NCBI GenBank assembly: GCA_039105265.1
Contig: JAPFFF010000010.1
Location: 868,001-932,000, forward strand
Length of the DNA: 64,000 bases
DNA from: Tritrichomonas musculus
Lineage: Eukaryota; Parabasalia; Tritrichomonadida; Tritrichomonadidae
Direction: 5' to 3'
The position numbers and the translations under genes are program-made. The notes below the pieces were generated by a model. It saw nothing but the letters and a program-made list of their open reading frames with translations, was not told where the DNA came from and did no database searches. This document shows positions 35,683-46,153 of the stretch, piece by piece (positions within the stretch are counted from its first letter, which is position 1; every line of letters starts with the position of its first letter).

Positions 35683-36720
35683 ATGGCTTTCTCAGCATAT
35701 ATAGAAAAATTAAGCAGCATTCAAAAAGAACTTTTATCTTACCTTGAAGATTTAAACAACAATGAAGATGATTTTCAAGCATTTCTTGATTCTTTGAAAA
35801 AATCTGAAATTATGAATAACAAAAAAGATTTTGAGATATTTTTATATTCACTTTTAACGATATCTAACAACCATCATCGCCATGCAAACTTTTTCACCAA
35901 AATTGAACAAATCTTGAAATCATTATCGAATGATATTAAAAATAATTTTACCAAGTCAGAAATTTTCAATTTATTTAAAGAAAATAAAAAGATTATTTTA
36001 TTTTTAATTGAAGAAGGTATTCTAATTAATGATGATTCTTTTTTAACGCAAGTTATTGAACATAGTAATAAAGAAAAAGATTATCTTTATTATTTTTATC
36101 CAGAAATGTTACCAAATCCGCCAGAAAAATTCAATGAAAACCGTAAAATAGGTGAAAACAGCTCATATATTTGTTCTCTAATTCGACAAGATTTAGTTGA
36201 AGAATTTGTTTCTTATATTAATAAAATCAACTTGAAACTTATAGAAAATGTCGAACCTTCAATTTTTGAAACAAATAAATTTTTAATTGGCAAAAAAGTA
36301 AGTTTAATTCAATATGCAGCATTTTTTGGATCAATTCAAATCTTTCAATATTTACGATACAATAATGTTAAATTATCTCCTTCATTGTGGCTTTTTGCAA
36401 TTCATTCAAATAACGCAGAAATGATTAATCTTCTTGAAGAAAGCCAAATTAAACCAGACGACGATACATATAAAAAGTGCTTCAACGAAGCTGTTAAATG
36501 TCATCACAATGATATTGCTAATTATTTCTCCGATTATTTTCTACAACAGCAATGTTCTAATTATTATAGTACAATCAAATATTACAATTTTTCTTTGATT
36601 CAAAATCATAATAAAATAAATGAATTTTTTTTGTTTGGTTTATGCAAAAAAGACTATGTTAATATGGTTGAACTTCTTTTAAATGAAAAGGAAATTGACA
36701 TTAACAAGGAAATAATTTAA
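35683..36720 (+). CDS. DUF3447 ankyrin protein, N-terminal part
   Basis: A protein of 345 residues. The layout is that of the large trichomonad DUF3447/ankyrin family: a helical N-terminus (1-135), then SSYICSLIRQDLVEEFVSYI, SIFETNKFLIGKKVSLIQYA, AFFGSIQIFQYLRYNNVKLS and an SLWLFAIHSNNAEMINLLEE segment, and the start of classical repeats at about 310-343 (CKKDYVNMVELLLNEKEIDI). The frame stops directly after this first classical repeat. The gene does not end there in homology terms: 13 further repeats follow on the same strand in 37141-42300 as isolated pieces. Either the gene is spliced in an unusual way, or its 3' part is decayed. Intact relatives have many repeats in one frame. Confidence 0.8.
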   Translation: MAFSAYIEKLSSIQKELLSYLEDLNNNEDDFQAFLDSLKKSEIMNNKKDFEIFLYSLLTISNNHHRHANFFTKIEQILKSLSNDIKNNFTKSEIFNLFKENKKIILFLIEEGILINDDSFLTQVIEHSNKEKDYLYYFYPEMLPNPPEKFNENRKIGENSSYICSLIRQDLVEEFVSYINKINLKLIENVEPSIFETNKFLIGKKVSLIQYAAFFGSIQIFQYLRYNNVKLSPSLWLFAIHSNNAEMINLLEESQIKPDDDTYKKCFNEAVKCHHNDIANYFSDYFLQQQCSNYYSTIKYYNFSLIQNHNKINEFFLFGLCKKDYVNMVELLLNEKEIDINKEII

Positions 36721-37140
36721 ATATATTATATTTTCATAATGTTTTTAAATAATAATTATGGAATAAAATTTCATTTTTTAATTGAATGAAATTTCTTTAC
36801 AAAATTTTGAACATAATTCAAAAATAAATATGTTTTAATTCAATTTTTGCAAACAATTTTTATTTCATTTAAACACAAAAGCTATTTTAATAAAATTCAT
36901 AAATTAATGTTTAAAATGGAATTCTTAAAATTAAATTTTGATTGGGTTGTCATATAAATATTTGAATGGAATTGCACATCAAGTATTTTTGAATGTAATT
37001 TTTATTCAATTTTTAAATAATATTTCAAAAAGATATAATTTTATACAAGTGCTATTTATACTTTTTTTTAAATAAAATTTCATTAAAATATTGAATGGAA
37101 TAATATTTTTATTTTAATCAAATTTTTTATAGAAGGTTTT

Positions 37141-40100
37141 AATAAAACATGCCTAAATATCGCAATTGAAAGAGGAAACATTGAAATTGTTAGAATTTTA
37201 TTAAATAATAAAGATATTGATACTAATATATCAAATATTCTGAACAAATTTTTTTTTCATAAAATTCATGAACAAATATTTTTACTTTATTTCAAAGACA
37301 ATTTATTAATATCACAATTTCTCGATTAGCATTTTAATGACATTTATAATTACTTTTCAAATAAGGTTTTTAAATAAATATTTTTAACATAATTATAAAT
37401 TATAAATTTTTATACTATTTTAATACAAATATTTAAATAGCATTTATTCTTTTATATTCAAATGAAGTTTTGAAAAAAATTAATAAAACTGCTTTAATTA
37501 TTGCTGTTGAGAAAGAAAATATTGAAATTATTAAACTTTTAATAAATAATGAAAAAACTGATGTCAATATACCTAGCATAATTCTTGAAATATTTTTTTA
37601 TAGAATTCACAAACCAAAATATTTCATAAAATATGAACACTATTCTTTTATGACATTTAAGGCATAATTTGAAATAAAATTTGCATTCAAATATATTAAC
37701 CAAATTTAAAAATAAATATTTTAATAACATTTATCTTCAAATTTTTTGATAACATTTTCATGCAAATAATTTGATGCAATTTTCAAACAATTATTTAAAT
37801 GACATTTACAATACTATCATTATATGAAATTATATAATATTTTAATTGCGTTTTAATTTTTTTAAAAAGAACAGCCTTATTCTTAGCAATTGATAAAGGT
37901 AATGTTGAAATCGTTAATCTTTTATTAACAAATGATAAACTTGATATTAATAGCATAACTATTTTTTATAATTGGTTTTTTATCCAATTAATAATTTAAT
38001 AATTTCAATAACATTCAATTTAAAACTTTAATAAAATTTTAATAAGAATATTTGAATGGAATTTATGGACAAACTTTTTTATTGGATCTTAAAATATTGA
38101 TTTAAATAATATTTTAATTTATAATCTTTTAAATAATATTTATAAACAATTCTTTTTGTTATATTTTAAAATCAATTATTTAAATGAAGTTAAAAATATT
38201 ATTTTTATTCAACAGCATTATTTGTAGCAGTTGAAAAAGATTACGTAGAAATAGTTAAATCTTTATTATCAAATGAAAAAATAGATGTCAATATCATTGC
38301 TATTTCAAAAAAATTTTTTTGTATAAGATTTGGTAAAAAAATATTTTAATATAATTCATCAAACTACTTTTTAATGTTATTTAAATAATAGACATATTCA
38401 AATAACATTTTCAAATAAAAATTTTAATAAAATTGTATATTAAATATTTAATAGCGTTTTAAGAATATTTCAATGGAATTTTTTAATATCAAATTGAATA
38501 CAATTTATATATTCTAACTTGAATTGGGTCTAAAAACATAACTTTTAATGGAATTTAAAAATATATATTTAAATACCATCCAAAATTAAATATTAAAATA
38601 ATATTTAGCGATAAATATTTAAATAATATTTAATAATGGATATTTAAATGGAATTCAATAAAAATATTAAAATAACATTCAACGATAAATATTTATATGA
38701 AATTCGATAATAAATATAAAAATAAAATTTAAGAATTTAATTTTTGAATGAAGTTCTCAAACTTTTTTAAGACTATTCTTTTTTATATATTTCATACAAT
38801 TTTTTAAATTTTTTTGTAATACAATTTTATTAAAATATTTAAATTGCATTTTAAAACGAATATTTAAATAAAATTTAATTAATTTTAAATAGAACTGTAT
38901 TAAATACTGCTATTGAAAAAGAAAATATTGAAATAATTAAACTTTTGCTAAAAAACAAAAACCTTGATATTAATTTACAAAATATTTATTGACATATTTT
39001 ATGTAATTTTTTTTAAAAATTAACACAATTCTTTTTTAAATTTACAAATACAATTTTATTATTTCAATATATAAAATTCCTATCGATTTATTGAATAAAA
39101 TTTATATAAAAACTTTTTCAATAAAATTCATATATATTTTAATAACATTTATTAAAAAGAATTTCACGACATTTTTAGGCCAATATTTGAATGTAATTTC
39201 CAATAACAAATTCTTTTAATGAAATTATAATGCAAAATTTTAAACGAAGTCTGAAAAAAATATTTCAATGAAATTTTTATTCAATAATTTAATCACATTA
39301 AAAAAAAATATTTAAATGAAATTATAAAACTAAAAATAAAATAGAATTTATTATTTTTTCCATAAATCAGCATTATTTATAGCAATTGAAAAGGAAAATG
39401 CAGAAATTGTCCACCTTTTGTTAATGAATAAGAAAATTAATATTAATGTCATCAACATTAAAAAGTGGTCTTTTTTTAAAATTCACAAATAAATGTTTAA
39501 TGGCATTCACAACAAAATATTTTTAATTCCATTTTAATTTAAATTTTTAAATAATATTTTATAATTTTTTTAATTGGATTTTAAAAATATAAAAATAAAT
39601 GGAATACTTAAATAAATATTTTAAAACAATCAAAAAACATTCATTTAAATAACATTCAAAGACAAAAAATTAAATTTCATTTAAGATACTTTTATTTTAA
39701 TTATATTGGAAAATAAAATTTTTAACGAGATTTTATATTTATATATTAATAAAACTGCTTTAATTGCTGCAGTAGAAAAAGAAAATACAGAAATATTAAA
39801 GATTTTATTAGCAAATAAAGATATTGATATCAATTGTATAATAATTATAATATAAAGTTATATAAAATTTCACAAAATAATTTAATAATATTCACAAAAA
39901 AAAAAATAATTTGAATAATATTTGACAATTTTAAAAATTTAATAAAATTCAAAAAAACAGTTTTTTTATAAGATTCCACAATATATATTTAAACAAAATT
40001 AAAAAAAATGATTTTTAATGAAATTAAAATTTAATTTTATAAATAGAATCCTCATTTAAAAATTTGAACCAAATTTGGGTAAAATAATTTTAATTCAATT

Positions 40101-42300
40101 CTAGAAAAATATTTTAATTGGATTCTAAATAAGTTATTCTTAATGGAATTCAAAAAAAAATTAAATACAATTTAATTCTAGATATTTAAATAATATTATT
40201 AAGCAATTATTTAAAAGATGTTTTAATTAGTTTTTAAATAGCATTCAAAAATAAATATTTAAATGATATTCCATTGTTTTTTTATAAAACAGTTTTGAAT
40301 ATAGCAATTGAAAAAGAAAAAACTGAAATCGTAAAATTATTATTAATGAATGAAAATATTGACGTTAATATCCCAAATATTTTAATTTACTTCTTTTATA
40401 TAATTAAATAACAAAATGTTTTAACACCATTACTTTTTTTTTTTAATTACATTCCTAAAATATTTTCGAATAACATTATCAATCAAATTATGGAATGAAA
40501 TTTTATGTAATGATTAAATAATGTTTTTTAAAGACAATTAAAATAACATTTCTAACTATAAATTAAATACAATTTATAATTAATAATTTTGATATCATTT
40601 AAAAATAAAGATTTTAATGCCATTTAAATATCTATTATTTAATTCAATTTTTTGAAAAAAAATTTAATTCAATTTAAATAATATTTTCACAAATTTCCAT
40701 TATTTTTGGCGATTGAAAAAGGTAATGTAGAAATAGTTAAACTTTTGTTAGCTAATAAGAATATCTATATAAATGGTATAAGCATTACACAATATTTATC
40801 TTATAGAATTACTTTATGAATAATTAATAGCATTTGCAAAAAAATTATTAAATAAAATTTATAAATTGTTTTTTCATGGAGTTTAAAAAACATATATTTG
40901 AATTCAATATAAAAACAAATATTTAAGTTCAATTTTATTAATCATTTTTAATTGGATTATAAAATATTTATTTTTGAATGGAATTCACATAAAATATTAA
41001 AATAACATTTAATAAATTGGATTTAAATATCATTTTAATACATAATTTTAAATGACGTTTTGAATCAAATATTTAATGACATTTTAATTAATATATTTAA
41101 ATGGCATTTTAGAATTTAAATATTTATTTCATTCTTTAATTAAAAAATTATATGATATTTTGATTTATTAATTAAATGAAATTTGATTATATATAATAGA
41201 ACAGCCTTAATTGCTGCAGTTGAGAAAGGTAAAATAGAAATAGTGGAAAATTTATTAGAAAACAAAAACATTGATGTTAATATTCCCTATGTTAAGAATA
41301 TTTTTTTTTTTAATATCATTTAATTTTAATATTTGAATGACATTTAATGTGAATTATTTTGTATAATATTTAATGACAATTCTTTTGGATAACATTTAAT
41401 AACAATTTTTTAAAATAGCATTTAAGAATAACTTTTAAATAAAATTTATAATTTATTTAATAAATCAGCGTTATATATTGCAATTGATAAAGGATATATG
41501 GATATTGTAAGATTATTAATGACGAGAGAAGATCTTGATATTAATTTTATTAACATTTCAAATCAATTTCATTTTATGTAATTCGCAACATTTTTTTTAA
41601 TGACATTTTAAAGCTCTTATTTTTACTATCATATTTTTTTTTTAAATTCATGGAATTTTAAACAAGTTATTAAATTGGATTCTAATTAATATTTTTTTTA
41701 ATAATATTTCAAGTATTTTTTTGAATAGAATTTGAATTTTTAAACTTATAAAAAAATTTTAAACAAAAATAACTAATACAGTTTACTTAAATTTTCAAGA
41801 AACAGCCTTATTATTAGCTATTGAAAATAAAAACATCGAAGCAGTAAAATTATTATTAATGAATGATAAAATAGATATTGATATTTACGACATTTCTAAT
41901 TAATTTTATATTAATCATGTTCTTGAACTATTATTTCAACAATGTTTAAATATCTATATTTTTTACACCATTATTTTATAGCAAAGATTATAATTTAATT
42001 CTAAGCAACAACTTTTTTATTCAGTTTGAAATAAATAACATTTTGAATAGGATTTGACATAAATATTTAAATAAAATTCATATTTTAATGTTTTAATGAA
42101 ATTTAAATATCTTCTTTATTTATTCTGCACCATTGGATAGAGCAATTGAAGGAGGAAGTATTGAAATAGTAAAACTTTTATTGCAATTCAAATCACGACA
42201 CCAAACATGTTCCGAAGAAAATCCTTTAAAACTCCCAGAGTTATTACCAGAAGAACCATCCAAAAAAAATGATGAAAATAACTCTAATAAAGGTAATTAA
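37141..42300 (+). other. Thirteen isolated ankyrin-repeat modules between stop-rich spacers
   Basis: Each module is about 95-110 bases and encodes one repeat of the form (N)KTALxxAIEKxNxEIVKLLLxNxxIDIN. Approximate starts: 37141, 37480, 37870, 38212, 38891, 39366, 39747, 40285, 40690, 41195, 41461, 41797 and 42123; the last runs into a Pro/Glu/Lys tail and a stop near 42300. Every module is open through the whole repeat, while spacers of about 170-580 bases hold stops in all frames and consist largely of the minisatellite listed separately. No consistent GT...AG borders with the trichomonad ACTAAC-type branch site were seen; one ACTAATACAG occurs at about 41772. They may be one-repeat exons or surviving pieces of a decaying gene. 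Confidence 0.65.
38530..38760 (+). repeat. About 25-bp minisatellite of the ankyrin spacers (clearest stretch)
   Basis: Consecutive units resemble ATATTTAAATGGAATTCAAT plus AAAA, with period 24-26 bases; seven units follow each other here. The same unit, more degenerate, fills most spacers from 36.7 to 42.1 kb. The period is not a multiple of three, so it is not read as one protein repeat. A related piece, AAAATTCACAAATAAATATT, appears directly after several ankyrin modules in frame (KIHK/RIHK), which suggests that the satellite grew out of a short coding linker. Confidence 0.65.
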
Positions 42301-42777
42301 AACACATTTCTAACATTAATTAATAAACTTCATTTTAAATAATTACTTTTTCTTTAATTGACTTTAAAGTTTAAAATTACAATTCATTTGTGACAAAATT
42401 CATCGATTCCAATACCTTTAAAAAAACAAATCAATTTTAGTAGCCGTTTTTAAAATGTTTTATTCTTAAAAAAAAATATCAAAGAACCAAACTCAAAACA
42501 TAAAGAGAAATTGAATTCAATATATAATTTGTTATTATATACAAATTATCTTTTGTTAATTAAATCTCTTCTTTTACTGTTCATCTATTTAATCTTGCCA
42601 CTCTTGACTGTTGACTGTGATAATGATGATTCAGTCACTGTTGTTTTTTGATTTGATAAATCTTTTTTATTTGTATTGAGTTTATTTTTAATATTATGGA
42701 TCTCAGGCAACATTTGTTTTAATTTTCATCAATTTTTAGTTCTATCATATTCATTATCTGCTTTCCAAATTGATCAA

Positions 42778-43788
42778 TCAAATCCATATTTTTTGATTTA
42801 GTTCATCATTAGAACTTTCAGTTTTCCTTTTTAGCAATTTTATTTCATTCTTATTATCTTCAATTGAATTGGGGAAATATTGTACGTGGCTCTTATGCAT
42901 TTCGGTTATTTTTGATTCATTAGTATTTTTATATAATTTGTTTAGTTCGCTATAATTGCTATCATTTATCTTTAAACAGTTTTTTTTAAAAAAATAGCAT
43001 CCAATCAAAAAACCATAATCTTCAAGTCTTACATAAACACACATTGCTTGGTTTGGTGTTATTAAAAGGCTGGTTTATGTTCTGCAAATCATTCAAAAAA
43101 TATATATTTACTTTCAATGTTATAAAAGAAAACATTGAAATCAATATAAATCACATTTTTTTTGTTTGTAATGCAATTGGAGGAAAAGTTTGAACAGATG
43201 GAATGAAATGCATTTCAGAATCTTCTTCAATATATGAAAATGCAAGACATCCAATCTGATATACATTTAAATTTTCAAATCCATATTTATCGAGCAAATT
43301 AAAAAATTTGGATTTACATTTTAAATACTTTTCTTTATCTTTATCTTTGTTTTCTTTTAAAATAAATCCAATATCATTGCATTTTTCAGGTAAGTCGAAT
43401 GTATCAATAATTTTTTGAATCATTTCATTAGGAATTTGAGAAAAAATTGGATCATTACTCCTTATGAGTTTTTGATTATTGATGTTATTATTATTTACAT
43501 CTTTTGTTTTTTTGAAAACTGCAATAAATGTTCCGCAACTGTGTATTTGGGGCGTGTAAAATCTCATGCAATTTTCAATATTATCAATAACTGACTCACT
43601 CGATAATGAATCAAGCAGTTCATTAATGAAATTCCATCATTGAATGATGTATTCAAATTATTTGCTTGATTTTTATATTCATCGGTTTCATTATTAAGAC
43701 TAGTAGTTCTTTTAGCCTTACTTTTACTTTTGCTTTTACTGCTTGTTTGAGAATCTTTTTCTTGTTCTTTTGTTGACACTTTTCTCAA
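42778..43788 (-). pseudogene. Broken host gene of unknown family
   Basis: Three minus-strand frames (43564-43788, 43151-43567 and 42778-43044) look like parts of one or two decayed genes. The middle one has a regular composition with SNDPIFSQIPNEMIQKIIDT, FDLPEKCNDIGFILKENKDK and FNLLDKYGFENLNVYQIGCL; the first is a Ser/Lys-rich linker and the third a charged helix. They overlap by four bases or are separated by stops. The family is not recognised. They lie downstream, on the same strand, of the kinase fragment and may be fused to it in intact relatives. Confidence 0.4.
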
Positions 43789-43800
43789 ATAGGATTTTCA

Positions 43801-44003
43801 ATATTGTTATTACAATGAGAAATTGATGGAAGTTTATCATTGAGATAATAAAAAGAATCATTATTTTCAGCATATGCTTTTTTTCAAACATATAATAAAT
43901 GATTCAACCAAATGAATAAATATCAGTTGTAAAAGAAATACGTCCTCCTTTTAATTGTTCTGGTGAAGCATAATATAACGAAGCAAAATCACATGTAAAA
44001 TCA
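43801..44003 (-). pseudogene. Protein kinase fragment
   Basis: The minus strand reads CDFASLYYASPEQLKGGRIS followed by FTTDIYSFG: subdomain VIII (APE-like SPE) and subdomain IX (D-x-[YW]-S-x-G) of a eukaryotic protein kinase. A stop follows SFG, and the continuation (AYAENNDSFYYLNDKLPSIS) is in another frame, again ending in a stop. The ATP-binding and catalytic-loop parts are absent. A decayed gene of a kinase family that is large in trichomonads. Confidence 0.65.
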
Positions 44004-44116
44004 TTATATTATGATGTTAATCTTTAACATTTTTTTAATTGATTATATAAGTTCTTGAAAAAGTGCGAAATTTCTCAAGATAATAAATAATTTGGATGTA
44101 ATAGTGATAACAGACT

Positions 44117-44190
44117 TCTTCCCTAACTCAGTTGGTTAGAGTGTCAGACTGTTAATCTGGAAGTCGTGTGTTCGATCCACACGGGAGGAG
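44117..44190 (+). tRNA. tRNA-Asn (GTT)
   Basis: A full cloverleaf in 74 bases without the CCA end: acceptor TCTTCCC/GGGAGGA (one T-G pair), D arm ACTC-AGTTGGTTA-GAGT, anticodon arm TCAGA-CTGTTAA-TCTGG with anticodon GTT, T arm GTGTG-TTCGATC-CACAC, discriminator G as usual for Asn. There is no intron. Both internal Pol III promoter boxes are intact and a T-run follows. Confidence 0.95.
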
Positions 44191-44191
44191 A

Positions 44192-44200
44192 TTTTTTTTT
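44192..44200 (+). terminator. Pol III terminator of tRNA-Asn
   Basis: Nine Ts start two bases after the tRNA discriminator base. Confidence 0.8.
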
Positions 44201-44211
44201 ATTTTGCAAAT

Positions 44212-45045
44212 ATGTTGATCTACCCAACGAAAAGTAGATTTTTGGAATCAGCAGAAGATGCTGATTCGTTTGATTCCATTCCCGAAAAAATCGGTGAAAA
44301 TTTTTTTAATAATCGAGATATCATGACCGATAGGTGTCACAATCCTACCCATATTCACAACAGCAATTGCCATTCCGATAACAAATACGATGGAGGTTTT
44401 AAGATTCCTTGTTCTAGGGAACAGATATCCCATCATCCAAAACTCAATAAGTTCGACTTTTTCAAAGACAATTCGCTACTAGACGACCTTGACTCCTCGT
44501 ATAAAACAAGATACGCAACTCAAATCTCACCCCGCAAAAAAGATACTAGCAGATATCCTAGTGATGATGTTAAGCTGCGGCTCCCGCCGGTTGGACCAGC
44601 TTCACAATCACTTTCCAAGTGTCCTGATGACGATATGACCAATTTCGAGCACATTAATTCAGATTCAGAAAAAAGTGATAATAGTGATCCAATATCAATT
44701 TCCGATGAAGAAATTGAGGAACCTGAAACTATTTTCTGCAATTCAAATAATCCTTCTAGAGGGACAGAAGTGCTCTTACAGTCGGGTGTTCACTATAACC
44801 CGTCGAATTCTGATGGAGTTCCTAACCCATCATGGATCGTTGTTACGTGCGATCCTTCATTGATTTCTCGTTGTCCTCTTGCTTATAATATGAATGAGAA
44901 GTCATCCGAAGGAATTCTGGTTGCTCGAGGACAATTGATCATTTCCGATGAGCAACCAAAATTCGACAGGAATCGACCAGCAATCCCATCAACGGATGAA
45001 GAACTTCGTTTAAATGCTTTTGATCCCTATTCTTTCGTTCCTTAG
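44212..45045 (+). CDS. Unknown acidic, largely disordered protein (277 aa) abutting Polinton B
   Basis: The frame opens 22 bases after the tRNA and ends at 45043-45045, where its stop TAG is part of TTAGTAGTATATG, the probable first bases of Polinton B. It is rich in Asp, Ser, Pro and Asn, with HNPTHIHNSNCHSDN, an acidic run (DSDPISISDEEIEEPE-like) and an ordered-looking PSWIVVTCDPSLISRC piece near 205-225. Composition and codon use are clearly less AT-rich than the host neighbours. No family is recognised. It may be a host gene whose end is now supplied by the insertion, or part of another element that sits behind tRNA genes, or an end region of Polinton B. Confidence 0.45.
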   Translation: MLIYPTKSRFLESAEDADSFDSIPEKIGENFFNNRDIMTDRCHNPTHIHNSNCHSDNKYDGGFKIPCSREQISHHPKLNKFDFFKDNSLLDDLDSSYKTRYATQISPRKKDTSRYPSDDVKLRLPPVGPASQSLSKCPDDDMTNFEHINSDSEKSDNSDPISISDEEIEEPETIFCNSNNPSRGTEVLLQSGVHYNPSNSDGVPNPSWIVVTCDPSLISRCPLAYNMNEKSSEGILVARGQLIISDEQPKFDRNRPAIPSTDEELRLNAFDPYSFVP

Positions 45046-45951
45046 TAGTATATGGGTGTTGACAACGTGGGGTGAGAAAACCAAACTACTGCAAGGTGGC
45101 AACCGTTAATCTAAACATCCATTATCAAACTCCTGCATTTACCCAACTTCTGAAATTATTTTTATTTTTTATCTTTAATGAAATGAGACCCTGCACCACA
45201 TCGATTGAACAATTTTTGAAGGATACAATTGATATTAAATATAATGAACTTGATAATGATGTACCTAAGAGTGAAAGCAAGTTTTATGTGAAAGCAACAA
45301 AGGAGCAATTTGATGAATTCTTTAATAAATATGATGCTTTAGTGTATGAATACCCTAATGACATGACTGTTTACGGACAAGTTAAGTTTTATTTTAAGAA
45401 GAACCCCAAGAGAGTAATGAAAGCGTTTGTTGATGCATTTTATAGATGCCCGCACAATAGCTTTTCGAAAGTTAGGAACATTACTGCTGAAGGACCTGTT
45501 GAAGATAAAGCAAAGAAACATGAAGAAGAGAGACAAAAGAAAGAGGATGCATTGAGAGAATCGATGAAGGCTGAAGGTTGTGAATTGATTTCTAAATATA
45601 CGACTGCAAATGCTGATGTGTTTTATTTGTTTGAAGGATTTGAATACAAAACAAGACCAACTAAATGGAATGCAGGACACAGACCACACAAAGCGAAATG
45701 CATTCGATACACACCAAATTATGTGAGGAAAGTATTTAAAGATGCTGGTTGTATTCTATTAACTGAATACAAGAACCAAAAGACTAAATTAAGATATTTA
45801 TATGAAGGTAAGGAATATGAAGTTTATTTTAATGATTGGTTGTATTATGGAAGCCGTCCACATCTTGGTATTAAGCGTTCTTTCTTTACTGAAACATAAA
45901 TGAATTGCTTTAATTAATGTTTTATTTTTGTTTTATGTTTTAGTAGTATAT
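45042..45951 (+). repeat. Two direct copies of TTAGTAGTATAT flanking the first gene of Polinton B
   Basis: The 12-mer occurs at 45042-45053 and 45940-45951. Inner sequences share an inverted GTGTTGAC/GTCAACAC pair (about 45056 and 45990). They frame the 239-residue gene. They may be part of the terminal repeat of the element, or mark an inserted cassette; which one is open. Confidence 0.5.
45183..45899 (+). CDS. Polinton protein with duplicated C-terminal DNA-binding-like repeat (239 aa)
   Basis: Residues 1-105 (opening TSIEQFLKDTIDIKYNE, closing NSFSKVRNITAEGP) resemble the ORF in the terminal repeats of Polinton A. After a charged helix (about 106-130), two related units follow: about 133-170 (GCELISKYTTANADVFYLFE) and about 180-222 (YVRKVFKDAGCILLTEYKNQ, then KLRYLYEGKEYEV). 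The unit GC-x-LL-x-EY-x-N-x(4)-L-x-Y resembles small DNA-binding repeats found beside homing-type nucleases in phages and large viruses. The frame is open further upstream (to 45072), but the ATG at 45183 fits the homologous N-terminus. The role is unknown. Confidence 0.6.
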   Translation: MRPCTTSIEQFLKDTIDIKYNELDNDVPKSESKFYVKATKEQFDEFFNKYDALVYEYPNDMTVYGQVKFYFKKNPKRVMKAFVDAFYRCPHNSFSKVRNITAEGPVEDKAKKHEEERQKKEDALRESMKAEGCELISKYTTANADVFYLFEGFEYKTRPTKWNAGHRPHKAKCIRYTPNYVRKVFKDAGCILLTEYKNQKTKLRYLYEGKEYEVYFNDWLYYGSRPHLGIKRSFFTET

Positions 45952-46045
45952 ATCAGTCGGTTTCCGTCAGGCTAAAGCCCGCCGTCAACACGACTAATGA
46001 ACAAAAATAATATGAACTCATTTAATGATTACCATCAATTGATGT
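45952..46045 (+). other. GC-rich hairpin region at the left of Polinton B
   Basis: CAGTCGGTTTCCGTCAGGCT and AAAGCCCGCCGTCAACACGA hold a GGCT-AA-AGCC stem and the pair CCGTCA...CCGTCAAC. It is a GC island in AT-rich DNA between the 239-residue gene and a small minus-strand frame. Possibly a promoter or terminator for either neighbour. Confidence 0.35.
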
Positions 46046-46144
46046 TCATTTATTAGACAGTTCATTTAATTCATTCTCAAGCTGATGAACTTTATTTTTG
46101 AGACTGTTGATGTCTTCAATGACGTTTTTATTTTTTAATTTCAT
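46046..46144 (-). CDS. 32-residue leucine-zipper-like mini-protein
   Basis: A short minus-strand frame reading MKLKNKNVIEDINSLKNK and then VHQLENELNELSNK. Hydrophobic residues fall at heptad positions (I, L, V, L, L, L), a typical coiled coil. It is divergent from the gene at 46154 with 9 bp between the ATGs. The length is small and no homologue is known, so coding is likely but not proven. Confidence 0.4.
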   Translation of the reverse strand: MKLKNKNVIEDINSLKNKVHQLENELNELSNK

Positions 46145-46153
46145 GATAAAGAC

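Noticed and set aside
37141-42300. CRISPR-like array (regular modules and spacers)
   Set aside because: Modules encode ankyrin repeats, spacers vary widely in length and are satellite DNA; the organism is a eukaryote.
37141-42300. Ordinary spliceosomal introns between ankyrin modules
   Set aside because: No consistent 5' GTAYGT or 3' ACTAAC...AG signals at module borders; kept as an open question in the findings.
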